Translations under genes and position numbers: made by a program
Shown here: positions 1 through 9,085 of the stretch, piece after piece
Numbering within the stretch: the first letter of the stretch is position 1
How the letters are laid out: each line of letters starts with the position of its first letter
Notes under the pieces: model-generated
What the model was told of the DNA's origin: nothing
The model's database searches: none
What the model saw: the letters and a program-made list of their open reading frames with translations, nothing else
From: Steroidobacter sp.
GTDB taxonomy: Bacteria > Pseudomonadota > Gammaproteobacteria > Steroidobacterales > Steroidobacteraceae
Assembly: GCA_025929585.1 (NCBI GenBank)
Contig: JAICPY010000003.1
Span: 34,217-98,216, forward strand
DNA: 64,000 nucleotides
Reading direction: 5' to 3'

Positions 1-152
1 AAGAACCCGAGCCGGGCGGCTTAGGTCTCGGCCTTTGGATCGTGAAATCAATCATCGACCGCCACGGCGGCAATATCACCGCAACTCGAACTCAGGAAGG
101 GAAAACGAGGTTTGAGGTTAGGCTTCCTGTTCAGGTGACGGGTGACGGGTGA
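1..152 (+). CDS. Sensor histidine kinase, C-terminal fragment (HATPase G2 box), truncated by window edge
   Basis: Frame 3 reads EPEPGGLGLGLWIVKSIIDRHGGNITATRTQEGKTRFEVRLPVQVTGDG*, a typical kinase ATPase C-terminus; followed by a response regulator. Confidence 0.85.
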   Translation, partial: EPEPGGLGLGLWIVKSIIDRHGGNITATRTQEGKTRFEVRLPVQVTGDG

Positions 153-283
153 CGAGCAAGAGGTGGACCGAAACACTATGAGCGCTGGCTATTCAATATT
201 CGTGCGGAGGATCTCTACAACAGGGCCACACGCCGCTGCATTTGTACTTCTTCCTGGTCACCGGTCACTCGTCACCTGTCACT
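132..283. repeat. Inverted degenerate GTGACGG-word array
   Basis: Left CAGGTGACGGGTGACGGGTGACGAG; right GGTCACCGGTCACTCGTCACCTGTCACT. Confidence 0.85.
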
Positions 284-290
284 AAGACTC

Positions 291-965
291 ATGAAACTCC
301 TCACCGCCGACGACGACAAAGACTTGCTCGCCTTGATCGCGTTTACGCTCTCGCAGGCAGGTTATCTCGTGGTGAAGGCCAGCGATGGTCAGAGCGCGAT
401 CAAGTTGTTCGATGCCGAGGCGCCGGATCTGGTCATCCTCGATATCAATATGCCGGGCGCGAGTGGCTTTCAGGTGTGCGAGGCGATTCGATCCAAGTCG
501 CGTGTACCGGTGATGATGTTGACTGTCAGGGGCGAAGAAGAAGATTTGGTGCGTGCGCTAGAGCTTGGCGCGGATGACTACTTGACGAAGCCTTTCAGTC
601 CGCGAACTTTGCTCGCCCGCGTCAAAGCACTGCTGCGTCGAGCCGGCATGGAGAACACCGCGCCTCTTGCGGCTGGCCGTGTTGCGTTGGATGTCGATGA
701 ACACACGGTGCAGGTCGGAACGAACTCTCCGGTGCGATTGACGAAACTCGAGCTGCGTTTACTGCAGATGTTGATTGCAAACGCCGGTCACACCGTGAGC
801 TCCGATCGCCTGCTCATGCAAGTGTGGGGACACAAGGGGTCGGGAGATCGCCAGCTCCTCAAGCAACTCGTGCATCGCCTGCGGCATAAGCTCGAAGTCG
901 ATCCGGCAAATCCTCAGATGCTGCAAACCGCGCCAGGGGCGGGTTACAAACTAGTGGTGGACTGA
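291..965 (+). CDS. OmpR/PhoB-family response regulator
   Basis: REC domain (DDD, LVILDINMPG, KPFSPRTL) plus winged-helix C-terminal domain. Confidence 0.93.
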   Translation: MKLLTADDDKDLLALIAFTLSQAGYLVVKASDGQSAIKLFDAEAPDLVILDINMPGASGFQVCEAIRSKSRVPVMMLTVRGEEEDLVRALELGADDYLTKPFSPRTLLARVKALLRRAGMENTAPLAAGRVALDVDEHTVQVGTNSPVRLTKLELRLLQMLIANAGHTVSSDRLLMQVWGHKGSGDRQLLKQLVHRLRHKLEVDPANPQMLQTAPGAGYKLVVD

Positions 966-1407
966 ACACACTAGTCCTATGCGAGCGCACCAAGCGATGA
1001 GACGGCTTGGACTCACAAAAGTGACGCTTGCAAGCTAGTGGCGTTGACTCAACATTGAGCGGGCCTGCCGCTAGAACTTGTTTGTTGGGACCGGCGTGAA
1101 TCCAAGCAAGGAGTCAGCAAGGAGAACGCGTGTTCCCGATTCCCCCAAACAACAAGCTTTGACGCCGAACCCGTTCATGAGAGACGCAGTGACGAAACTC
1201 CCGCGCACGTTTCGCGAACCATCAATTCTCGCCAACTCGTGACCTGCCCGTTACTTACTTGATACCGGCGTTCACCTAGGCTGTGCACGTTCTCATCGCA
1301 AGAAGCTCCGCGCGAGGTCGGCCCGGTCCTCTGACCCCGGCCGTTATGCCTGAAATTACGCATCTCATCGCAGCGCGTTCGAGCGAACACAGGAGAAGTG
1401 CCTGCGG

Positions 1408-2790
1408 ATGTTGCTTCGTACGATCGTCATTGCCGGAGGAGGATTCTCAGGAGTCGTTACTGCGGCTAATTTGTTGCGGCGTCCGCCCGCCGGTCCGACG
1501 CGACTGGTGTTGATCGAGCGTGGTGCGCACCTCGGGCGCGGCGTCGCCTATGCCGATTGGAAGTTTCCCTATCTGTTGAACGTGCCCGCGAGCCGCATGT
1601 CCGCGAGCTCCGCCGCACCGAACCAGTTTCTTCAGTTCGCACAACGTCGCCTCCCGCAAGTGACGGGCGAGGATTTTCTTCCGCGTTCGCTATATGGCGA
1701 GTACTTGCAAGAAGTGTTGCTGGCAGCGCAGCTCAGCGCGCCATCGAACATTCGGCTCGAAATCATGCACGCGGAAGTTCTGAACATTCGCAGAATCGAG
1801 CGCCATCTGCCTTTGCAAGTGGAGCTCAGCGGCGGAGCTCGGCTGACGGCCGATGATGTCGTGCTCGCTCTTGGCAATCCGCCGCCCAGCTCGATCCCAG
1901 CAGCCTCGGCGGTCCTCGATCATCCCGCGTATACCAACGATCCTTGGTGCGCGGAATTCCAATTCGATCGTCCACAGAACGTGATGCTGATCGGCACGGG
2001 TTTGACTGCGGTCGATGTCATCAATCGTGCGTCGCACGATCCGCTGTTCACGCCGACGATCCACGCGGTCTCCAGACATGGCCTCGTGCCACCACGTCAA
2101 ACGGCCTTTCGTCCCGACGCATTCAAAGGAGATGGCAATGCTTTGCTCCTGGCTGCCTCGAGATCTCTGCGCGGCTTAACGAGTGCAGTGCGATTGCTGG
2201 CTAGCGAAGCGGAGCGATGCGGTGGCGATTGGCGAGAGGCCGTGACTTTCGTTCGCAATATGGCGCCGACGATTTGGCAACGACTCCCCGAGCGCGACCG
2301 TGTTCGCTTCCTTCGACATTTGCGCGCGCAATGGGATGTGCATAGGCATCGGCTACCTCCTCAGATGCTTCATCGCGTGGAATCCCTGCGCAACAACGGC
2401 CGATTGCACGTGCATGCGGCACGCATTCAGCGCCTACAGCCGCAGGGAACGCGCGTCGAGGCAACTTGGATCGAGCGTCACAGCGGGCAAACGCGATCGC
2501 AGACTTTCGATCGCATCGTGAACTGCACGGGACCGGATTACGACATTGCGCGTTCGACGCATTCCCTCTGGCGCAATATCTTGCAATGCGGGCTGTGTGT
2601 GCCCGACTCGTTGGGATTGGGTTTGCGCACCGGTCCTGGAGGAGCAGTGATCGATGCGAACGGTTGGCCGGGGCCGCACTTGTTCTATGTCGGCCCCATG
2701 TTGCGAGCCGATCATTGGGAAGCCACAGCTGTCGGCGAGCTCAGAGTACATGCGGAGCGCTTGGCCGCGGTATTGAGTGAAGGTAGGTGA
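1408..2790 (+). CDS. FAD/NAD(P)-binding oxidoreductase (NAD_binding_9-like)
   Basis: N-terminal VIAGGGFSGVVTAANLL dinucleotide-binding motif, second Rossmann motif MLIGTGLTAVD. Confidence 0.85.
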   Translation: MLLRTIVIAGGGFSGVVTAANLLRRPPAGPTRLVLIERGAHLGRGVAYADWKFPYLLNVPASRMSASSAAPNQFLQFAQRRLPQVTGEDFLPRSLYGEYLQEVLLAAQLSAPSNIRLEIMHAEVLNIRRIERHLPLQVELSGGARLTADDVVLALGNPPPSSIPAASAVLDHPAYTNDPWCAEFQFDRPQNVMLIGTGLTAVDVINRASHDPLFTPTIHAVSRHGLVPPRQTAFRPDAFKGDGNALLLAASRSLRGLTSAVRLLASEAERCGGDWREAVTFVRNMAPTIWQRLPERDRVRFLRHLRAQWDVHRHRLPPQMLHRVESLRNNGRLHVHAARIQRLQPQGTRVEATWIERHSGQTRSQTFDRIVNCTGPDYDIARSTHSLWRNILQCGLCVPDSLGLGLRTGPGGAVIDANGWPGPHLFYVGPMLRADHWEATAVGELRVHAERLAAVLSEGR

Positions 2791-2799
2791 AAAGGACCA

Positions 2800-3537
2800 A
2801 TGCAGGATGAAAGCCAGCCCATGCGCATCCTCGTAGCGGACACGGACTCCGCGTTGCGCGCCTCGATTGCATTTTCATTGACACAGGCAGGACATGAAGT
2901 CGATGCCGTAAGCGATGCGGCCGGTGTGCTGACCATCTTCAGGCGCGATTCGATTGATCTGCTGTTGCTCGATATGGGATTGACGGCACCGAGCGCAATC
3001 GAGTTATGCCGCACGATCAGGCGTAGCTCCACCGTGCCGATCATGGTGTTGTCTGCTCGCGAGTCGGAGGACGATCTGGTCTCTTCGTTCGACGCCGGCG
3101 CCGATGATTTCGTGCGAAAGCCCTTTAGTCCACGAACGCTGGTCGCGCGAGTGCGTGCGTTGGCTCGTCGCGCCCAACCTCTGCTGGTCACGACAATCAA
3201 TGCCGGTACGCTGCAGCTCGACCTCGAGCAACACACGCTGCGCGTAGGTTCGCGCACACCGATCCACTTGACGCCGCTCGAGCTGAAAGCACTGCAAGTG
3301 TTGATTGAGACCCCAGGCAAGACAGTCGCGTCCGAGCGATTGCTCGCCCACTTATGGGGACACCAGAGCGATCGAGAACGTCATACCCTCAAGCAACTTA
3401 TCTATCGACTGCGCGCCAAACTCGATGGCATCGATGCGGCCGATATTCTGCAGACCACGCCGGGATCGGGATACAAACTTTTGCTTAGAAAAAGTGAAGC
3501 GGTGACGAATAGGACAAGTGACGGGGTGAGGAAGTGA
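2800..3537 (+). CDS. OmpR/PhoB-family response regulator, paralogue of 291-965
   Basis: REC (LLLLDMGL, RKPFSPRTLVARVRAL) plus winged helix; similar to 291-965 along its length. Start may be the internal MRILVADTDS. Confidence 0.9.
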   Translation: MQDESQPMRILVADTDSALRASIAFSLTQAGHEVDAVSDAAGVLTIFRRDSIDLLLLDMGLTAPSAIELCRTIRRSSTVPIMVLSARESEDDLVSSFDAGADDFVRKPFSPRTLVARVRALARRAQPLLVTTINAGTLQLDLEQHTLRVGSRTPIHLTPLELKALQVLIETPGKTVASERLLAHLWGHQSDRERHTLKQLIYRLRAKLDGIDAADILQTTPGSGYKLLLRKSEAVTNRTSDGVRK

Positions 3538-3665
3538 CGAGGTGACGACGTCAGAAGGGGCGTGGCCCGTGGCGCACGCTTGGCTGAACGCGACGCTTCT
3601 TCGCAACACCTGTTGCTTTTCTGACGTCGTTACTCCGTCGCACCGTCACTTTGTCACTTCCCTTC
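3497..3665. repeat. Inverted degenerate GTGACG-word array
   Basis: GGAAGTGACGAGGTGACGACGTCAGA versus TCTGACGTCGTTACTCCGTCGCACCGTCACTTTGTCACTTCC. Confidence 0.85.
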
Positions 3666-3781
3666 CCTTAATCTTTTCGTCACGACCACAACGTAACCTT
3701 AGTTCGACTGACAGTTGATGCTCTGTCGCCCTAAAGTAAGTACGCTGTTCCTGAATCCCCCTTTGAGGGACAGTGATTTTG

Positions 3782-3815
3782 GCCCTCCCGTTCCGCGGGA
3801 GGGCGCTTCTTTTCA
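3782..3815 (+). terminator. Possible intrinsic terminator hairpin
   Basis: GCCCTCCCG-TTCCG-CGGGAGGGC followed by T-rich GCTTCTTTTC. Confidence 0.5.
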
Positions 3816-3903
3816 AGCGACGGTATACAGCGACAACCACAGGAACCAAGATTGCGCCAACGGCGTTAGACAGCGCCGCGCAATTAGCACCCGAGTACGA
3901 ACG

Positions 3904-4122
3904 ATGATCGAGAGTAACGACGCAATCTTTGATACCTCACCGTCCGAAGCGCCGTGGTCGGTTTGGCAAACAGAAGTGTTGCAGGTCATTCAAACTGAAT
4001 TCCGCGGCGTTCTTGAAGACGTCAGCTCGGAGGACATTGATTGGAGCGCATGGCGACCGTTGTACGATCAAGGCTGCTCCGCACGCGAGGCTGTGCGCTC
4101 CGCCTTTGGACGGGTGGCATGA
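3904..4122 (+). CDS. Small hypothetical protein (72 aa)
   Basis: MIESNDAIFDTSPSEAPWSVWQTEVLQVIQ...; inside ORF 3715-4122 with a more plausible start. Confidence 0.55.
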   Translation: MIESNDAIFDTSPSEAPWSVWQTEVLQVIQTEFRGVLEDVSSEDIDWSAWRPLYDQGCSAREAVRSAFGRVA

Positions 4123-4128
4123 GAAGAA

Positions 4129-4197
4129 GGTGATGAGGTGATAAGCGAAGGCGATCTGTCTTACGTCCTCACCTCGTCACTACGTCACCTCGTCACG
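4129..4197. repeat. Inverted GTGATGAG / CGTCACCT array
   Basis: AAGGTGATGAGGTGATAAG versus GTCCTCACCTCGTCACTACGTCACCTCGTCAC. Confidence 0.75.
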
Positions 4198-4205
4198 CGC
4201 TCTAC

Positions 4206-4246
4206 AAAAAAAGAGCCCTCTCTCGCTTTCGCGGGAAAGGGCTCTT
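4206..4246 (-). terminator. Rho-independent terminator of the DUF4168 gene
   Basis: AAGAGCCC...GGGCTCTT hairpin with adjacent A-run (U-tract on minus strand) just past the stop at 4270. Confidence 0.85.
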
Positions 4247-4269
4247 GAGTCGAGCGCCAATGAAAGTCG

Positions 4270-4806
4270 TTACGTTCCGCTCTCGGTACCTGCACCCGTT
4301 CCGCCCATGCGCTTCTGCACCTCGGCCGAAACGCGCGAGCGCAAGTCCGTGTCCGCTGCCATGCTGGCGACAATCTGATTGAACTCTTCGAGCTGCAACC
4401 CTGTGCGCTCCACCGCGGCGATCATCTCGGTCTGTGCAGCGGTTTTCACTTGGTCTGCTTGTGCAGGATCGGTTGCTGTCTGCAAATCGGCATTTGCTTT
4501 CTGCTGAATCGTTTGCACCTGTACGTAAGCATCCGCGAACTGCTCGACCTTCTTTTGGTCGACCGGCGTAGCTACGCTCGATCCCACAGTGGCTTCATCA
4601 TTCGAGCCTTGCTCCGTCGCGCCGGCAGTTGCGGAGCCAGTCGATCCCGGTTCTGCAGGCGAGGATTCTTCCGTCGGCGAAGTCGGCTCCTGCATATCTT
4701 GACTGGTCGAAGTGGGTGGAGTGGTTTCCGTTGTTTGTGCAAAGGGAGCACTGCACCAGAGCGCGGCTGTGATCGCCGAAGCAAGTGCGGTGGATTTGAG
4801 CGTCAT
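4270..4806 (-). CDS. DUF4168 domain-containing secreted protein
   Basis: Signal peptide MTLKSTALASAITAALWCSAPFAQ; C-terminal helical FADAYVQVQTIQQKANADLQ...RVSAEVQKR. Confidence 0.8.
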   Translation of the reverse strand: MTLKSTALASAITAALWCSAPFAQTTETTPPTSTSQDMQEPTSPTEESSPAEPGSTGSATAGATEQGSNDEATVGSSVATPVDQKKVEQFADAYVQVQTIQQKANADLQTATDPAQADQVKTAAQTEMIAAVERTGLQLEEFNQIVASMAADTDLRSRVSAEVQKRMGGTGAGTESGT

Positions 4807-4973
4807 GTAAGTCTCCTGAAATTCGGGTACAAGTGCTCAATCCGCGGTATCAAAGAGCGGTTCCGAAATATCGTTTTTCGTCTCTCAACCACGACAATCC
4901 AGCGACGAATCAAGGCATACCCGCACGCGCAGTGAGCGCAACGCCTACTCACTCGGCGCCGGGTTACCTACGT

Positions 4974-5252
4974 CTACTCGAAAGGCTCGCGACTCGGGCG
5001 TGAGCTGAATTCCGAGCGGCTCAGATAGCCGTCGCCGCTTGCATCGATTCCCGTAAATCGCTTGCGAAGATCCGATTTGCGCTGCGCTTCAGTCCTGCTG
5101 ATCTGCTCGTCCTGATTTCGATCGAGAGATTCGAATACACGCTCGACTTCCTCCCGAGTTTTCGGAGCATCTTTCTCGGCAGGCATGGCAATGATCGGCA
5201 GCAATCCCGCGATCGCTAGAGTAGCTAGTCGCATTCGCGTTGATGTGTGCAT
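4974..5252 (-). CDS. EF-hand domain-containing secreted protein
   Basis: Signal peptide; EF-hand loops DRNQDEQISRTE and DASGDGYLSRSE. Confidence 0.85.
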   Translation of the reverse strand: MHTSTRMRLATLAIAGLLPIIAMPAEKDAPKTREEVERVFESLDRNQDEQISRTEAQRKSDLRKRFTGIDASGDGYLSRSEFSSRPSREPFE

Positions 5253-5423
5253 TAGAGCCTCCGTGGACAAAGGAGCTATTGAATCAACGCGGTGCAGTTC
5301 GCGCTCGTTCCGATTCTCCGTGCCGCTACAAAAGAGCTGTCCTTCGATTGCTCTCATACGCGGTGCCTAATAAGCTTCGATGCTTGTTGGTGGCCCTCGC
5401 TTCGATTAGAACAAGGAGAACGC

Positions 5424-5855
5424 ATGCGAGAATTGCTCTTTCTAGAGTCTGCGCGACGTTTTGGCGATTGTTCCCTGCTGCTGTTGCGAGTTGTGGTGGG
5501 AAGTTTTCTGATCTGGGGCGTGTGGGACAACATCATCAGCCTCGAGCGCATGCAAGAGTTCATCGGCTTTCTGACGAAGTTCGGATTTCCGGCGCCCGAG
5601 TGGATGGCGCCGTTGTCAGTTGCAGCTCAGTTCATCGTCGGTGTCTGCTTCGTCGTTGGCTTGTTTACTCGCTGGGCAGGGGTGCTGTGCATGATCAACT
5701 TTCTGGTGGCAATCGCCATGGTGGACCGCTTCGGAGGTGTTCGCGGTGCGTTCGCATCCATGTGTCTGGTGCTAATCGGCCTGTACCTTGCCACATACGG
5801 CGCAGGCCAGTACTCGATCGATAGGCATCTCACCAGCCGGACTGACAATCGATGA
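5424..5855 (+). CDS. DoxX family membrane protein
   Basis: LLRVVVGSFLIWGVWDNI, four TM helices; AAGGAGA upstream of ATG 5424. Confidence 0.8.
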   Translation: MRELLFLESARRFGDCSLLLLRVVVGSFLIWGVWDNIISLERMQEFIGFLTKFGFPAPEWMAPLSVAAQFIVGVCFVVGLFTRWAGVLCMINFLVAIAMVDRFGGVRGAFASMCLVLIGLYLATYGAGQYSIDRHLTSRTDNR

Positions 5856-6499
5856 CGACACCGACCTCTTTAGCCGACGATATTCGTGCTCATATCGAAC
5901 GTCACATCGGCCCCATCCATCAGGTGTTCAACGACTGGGAAGATCAGCCCTTTCCAATCAGTGTTCAGCATGTGGAGCCCTCGGAAGGAAGGCCGATACA
6001 TACGTTGATCACGATCGGCATCAGTGCGCGTGAGATGTCGGTGCCCGAGGGAAGCGAATCACCGAGATCTATCGAGTTGATGATCACGTTGCCTGAAAGC
6101 TGGAAGATCGAAGCGGACCTCACCCAGCAGGAGCAATGGCCTATTCGTCTGCTTCAGTCGCTCGCGCGACGAGCGATTTCCACGAATGGTTGGATCGGTT
6201 GGGGCGATTTGATTCCCAACGGAGAACCGCCGCAGCCCTACGCGCCATCTACGAAGCTGTGCGCCGCGCTGATCGTGCCTTCTCTCCTCGTGCCCACCGA
6301 TTTCTATCAACTTACCGTTCAGGGCAAGAACATCGCGTTCTTTGCTGTCGTACCGCTCTATACGGAAGAGTGGCAGCTTGGCATCAACAACGGAAACAAG
6401 GCTTTGATCGAACGGATCATCGATCGAGACGTGAATGACGTAGTCGTACCCAATCGCAAGAATGTGGCGAAGCGACGGTGGTTAGGACTCGGAAGGTGA
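5852..6499 (+). CDS. Suppressor of fused (SUFU) domain protein
   Basis: SUFU-like sequence (IELMITLPESWK, GITxxEWQLGINNG-type region); ATGA overlap with DoxX gene. Confidence 0.8.
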   Translation: MTTPTSLADDIRAHIERHIGPIHQVFNDWEDQPFPISVQHVEPSEGRPIHTLITIGISAREMSVPEGSESPRSIELMITLPESWKIEADLTQQEQWPIRLLQSLARRAISTNGWIGWGDLIPNGEPPQPYAPSTKLCAALIVPSLLVPTDFYQLTVQGKNIAFFAVVPLYTEEWQLGINNGNKALIERIIDRDVNDVVVPNRKNVAKRRWLGLGR

Positions 6500-6536
6500 C
6501 TAGATGACGAGGCGATGGACGCCACGCCGGAAGATC

Positions 6537-6944
6537 TCACGGCTCTTGATACCCTTCGGCACGAATCTCCAAACGGTACTTTCTGGGATCCTCACGTAGA
6601 TAAAAGCCGCCGCTTCTCTGCGACTGACCGGGAAGGAAGTCGAGAGTGCCTTCGGCCTCATCGACCACTGTTGTTCCATCGAACACTTCCGCGCGGACCT
6701 GTAAATCCGCGAGCGTCTGCGTGCCGCTATTCTGAGCGCTGTAGCGCACGAGAAAAGCATCGTTCGTTGGAATGATCTCCTCGACACGAAACGATATCGC
6801 GTCGGGACGATCGTCTCCTCGCAGGCCTTCGACCGTGAGGAATGCGATCGCCGAAAGGAAAAGCACCGCGCCTATACCGCCGAGGATCCATTCCATCGCC
6901 GGCGTCGACTCCTGCCGCTTGGACTGTTTGGAGCGAGCGTTCAT
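6537..6944 (-). CDS. TIGR02588 family protein
   Basis: Single N-terminal TM and beta-rich C-terminal domain; directly after the TIGR02587-like gene. Confidence 0.75.
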   Translation of the reverse strand: MNARSKQSKRQESTPAMEWILGGIGAVLFLSAIAFLTVEGLRGDDRPDAISFRVEEIIPTNDAFLVRYSAQNSGTQTLADLQVRAEVFDGTTVVDEAEGTLDFLPGQSQRSGGFYLREDPRKYRLEIRAEGYQEP

Positions 6945-6949
6945 CTACC

Positions 6950-7756
6950 TTAGAGCACCAGTCGAGCGGATGCGGCGCCAATCGCCGCTGGCAATCCAAG
7001 AACAACGACAGTCTGAACGCTCTCCTCGATGGACATGCCGTCCAGCCGCCCGAACGCCCAGCAAATAAATACGCTGATGAGTGCAGCCAATAAATAGCCG
7101 TTCAAACTGAACTTCGCGAACACGTGCGCGAACGTTCGGTCTTGCGGCCGCTCGTGTTGGCCTCTGAAACCGGCTGCGTAAACAAACAGATGCATGATCC
7201 CCAAGGACAGCAATGCCAGCAGCAGTGTTTGCCAAGGAGACATCTTATGAGCGATGACGACGACTTCTTCGGTAGGGGCGATATTGGCGGCGAGAAACAA
7301 CGCGCCGGCACACATGAAGAAGTACTCACCGAAATCTCCGCCTTCACGACGTTTGCGCTGCTCCTCGCCGCGTACGCCGAACTGGCTTTGGGCGAGCAGG
7401 GCGCCGATGCTACCGGGCACTGCTTGCACGGCAATCTTTCCGATCCATTCATTCGCATCCGCATTGCGATCCAAGACACCGAAAATGGACAGCAATGCCG
7501 CAGCCATCGCTGTGGTAACGGTAATCGCCACGAACGCATCCAGCACTGCGTCCGCAAGCAAGGTCGTATCCTCGAAGCCGGAGTAGTAAGCAAGCCCGAC
7601 AAGCACAGGGAGCAGCGCCAGCATCAATGCGATCAACCGGAAACGGTCCATCGCGAAACCTAACGACCAGGTTTCCATGGTCATCAGAATAGGCAAGGAA
7701 AACAGCAGGGCGCCACCGAACGCGCGCGCGACGCCGGTCGCATAGTCGCGATTCAT
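6950..7756 (-). CDS. TIGR02587 family integral membrane protein
   Basis: DYATGVARAFGGALLFSLPILMTMETW..., about 7 TM helices; operon with 6537-6944. Confidence 0.78.
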   Translation of the reverse strand: MNRDYATGVARAFGGALLFSLPILMTMETWSLGFAMDRFRLIALMLALLPVLVGLAYYSGFEDTTLLADAVLDAFVAITVTTAMAAALLSIFGVLDRNADANEWIGKIAVQAVPGSIGALLAQSQFGVRGEEQRKRREGGDFGEYFFMCAGALFLAANIAPTEEVVVIAHKMSPWQTLLLALLSLGIMHLFVYAAGFRGQHERPQDRTFAHVFAKFSLNGYLLAALISVFICWAFGRLDGMSIEESVQTVVVLGLPAAIGAASARLVL

Positions 7757-7865
7757 ACGAATCGTCGCGTTGCGGGATAAGGTGTTGATGAGTACGCGCT
7801 CTAAACGATAGATAGAGCGTGAATGCAATGCGGTCAGTAAAGTTCCGGTAGCCGGCCGCTACCGA

Positions 7866-7965
7866 TGCGGGTAGTGACTAGCGGGTCGCGGGTAGTCAGA
7901 GGGGCGAAGAGAGTCCTCCTTGGTCTTTTGTCTAACGACCCGCGAGTCACGGATCGCGAGTCACT
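7866..7965. repeat. Inverted GTGACTAGCGGGTC-word array
   Basis: GCGGGTAGTGACTAGCGGGTCGCGGGTAGTC versus AACGACCCGCGAGTCACGGATCGCGAGTCAC. Confidence 0.8.
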
Positions 7966-7975
7966 TGATCGACAC

Positions 7976-8506
7976 CTACTTATACAAGTACACCAAAATA
8001 TCCGTCTTGTGCCCGCTTTCCGTAAGCCAGCTCCTGAAATCCTCGACCTTCGGGACATTCTCCTCGCCAATGGTACGAGCCAAGATCGCGCGGCGTGTCT
8101 GCTCGGTGAGCTCGTTGCGAATGCGCCGTTGCCACTCATCGGTGAAGATCGCAGGCATCTTGTGGCTGAGCTGCAATGCCTCCAGAAGCTCCCATTCGCC
8201 TCGATCCAGCCAAGCCTCATCGCAGGAGGTGCAAACATCCACGCGATTGGAAAGTCGTCCGCTCACTTTGTACTTCATCATGAAGCGGCTGCACTTCGGG
8301 CACATCAATGCTCCCGAGGAGTCGCTCGTCTCCACGAGTGAGGGTTCCTTCGGCGCTTCAGCCGCGGCCTTCTGCGTTTCGGCCCAGTGTCTGTAGTAGA
8401 GAAGGGACACCAGGCTTCCTTCGCACGTGCCGCAAGACATCGCGGGCAGATACTCTTCGATCATCGTCGGCTTCAAATCAGCCGTACTGCAGCGAGGACA
8501 TTTCAT
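7976..8506 (-). CDS. zf-TFIIB-type zinc-ribbon protein
   Basis: MKCPRC...CGTCEG and CPKCSRFMMKY...VDVCTSCDEAWLDRGEWELL. Confidence 0.8.
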   Translation of the reverse strand: MKCPRCSTADLKPTMIEEYLPAMSCGTCEGSLVSLLYYRHWAETQKAAAEAPKEPSLVETSDSSGALMCPKCSRFMMKYKVSGRLSNRVDVCTSCDEAWLDRGEWELLEALQLSHKMPAIFTDEWQRRIRNELTEQTRRAILARTIGEENVPKVEDFRSWLTESGHKTDILVYLYK

Positions 8507-8602
8507 AGGAGCTTCACCGCGGGCAAGTGTCGAGCGCCGCAGGACTGAGCGGCGAGGTCGCGGCGATGATGGCGCAAGAAGGATTTTCCTCCGTGCTCAA
8601 GC

Positions 8603-9085
8603 TCACAGTTTTTGCAGGTGCTCATCCCTGAGGCCGACTAACACGGCCTCGCCACTTCGAGCATCGATCCTGAATTCACCGTATTTCGCCTGGTCGAAAC
8701 GCTGAGCCGTACCTTCCTCGAAGAAATATGCATTCGTGCCCAACCACACTTCGTTGTTGCGTATCTTGAAACGAATCGCGAGATCAGCGTCGCGACGCGT
8801 TTCGAGCGTCCCGATGCGACGCTCATCGAGGTGAAGGGAAGCGAGCCGTGTACGATCTGGAAGCGTTCCTTCTCTGCGTGCCGCATCGATCTCCTGCGCG
8901 AGACGAAATCTCAGCGCCATATAATCGCCTTGCATCAGCGAACGCGGATCGACCGGCACAAGCTCGAGAAAGATCTCCTCACCCGTCGCGATCGTGCGCT
9001 CCTTGCCGTAGATGGAGTAGTTCACCGCACCGAGCACGAGCAGTACGGCCAGCGCGATGATGACCCTTGTCGTAACGACGTTCAT
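8603..9085 (-). CDS. GDYXXLXY domain-containing protein
   Basis: Motif GDYMALRF; in operon with DUF4401 and DUF2157 genes. Confidence 0.85.
   Translation of the reverse strand: MNVVTTRVIIALAVLLVLGAVNYSIYGKERTIATGEEIFLELVPVDPRSLMQGDYMALRFRLAQEIDAARREGTLPDRTRLASLHLDERRIGTLETRRDADLAIRFKIRNNEVWLGTNAYFFEEGTAQRFDQAKYGEFRIDARSGEAVLVGLRDEHLQKL

Noticed and set aside
2712-3320. 202-aa minus-strand ORF
   Set aside because: Fully antisense to a well-supported response regulator; a high-GC shadow ORF with low-complexity Ser/Arg composition
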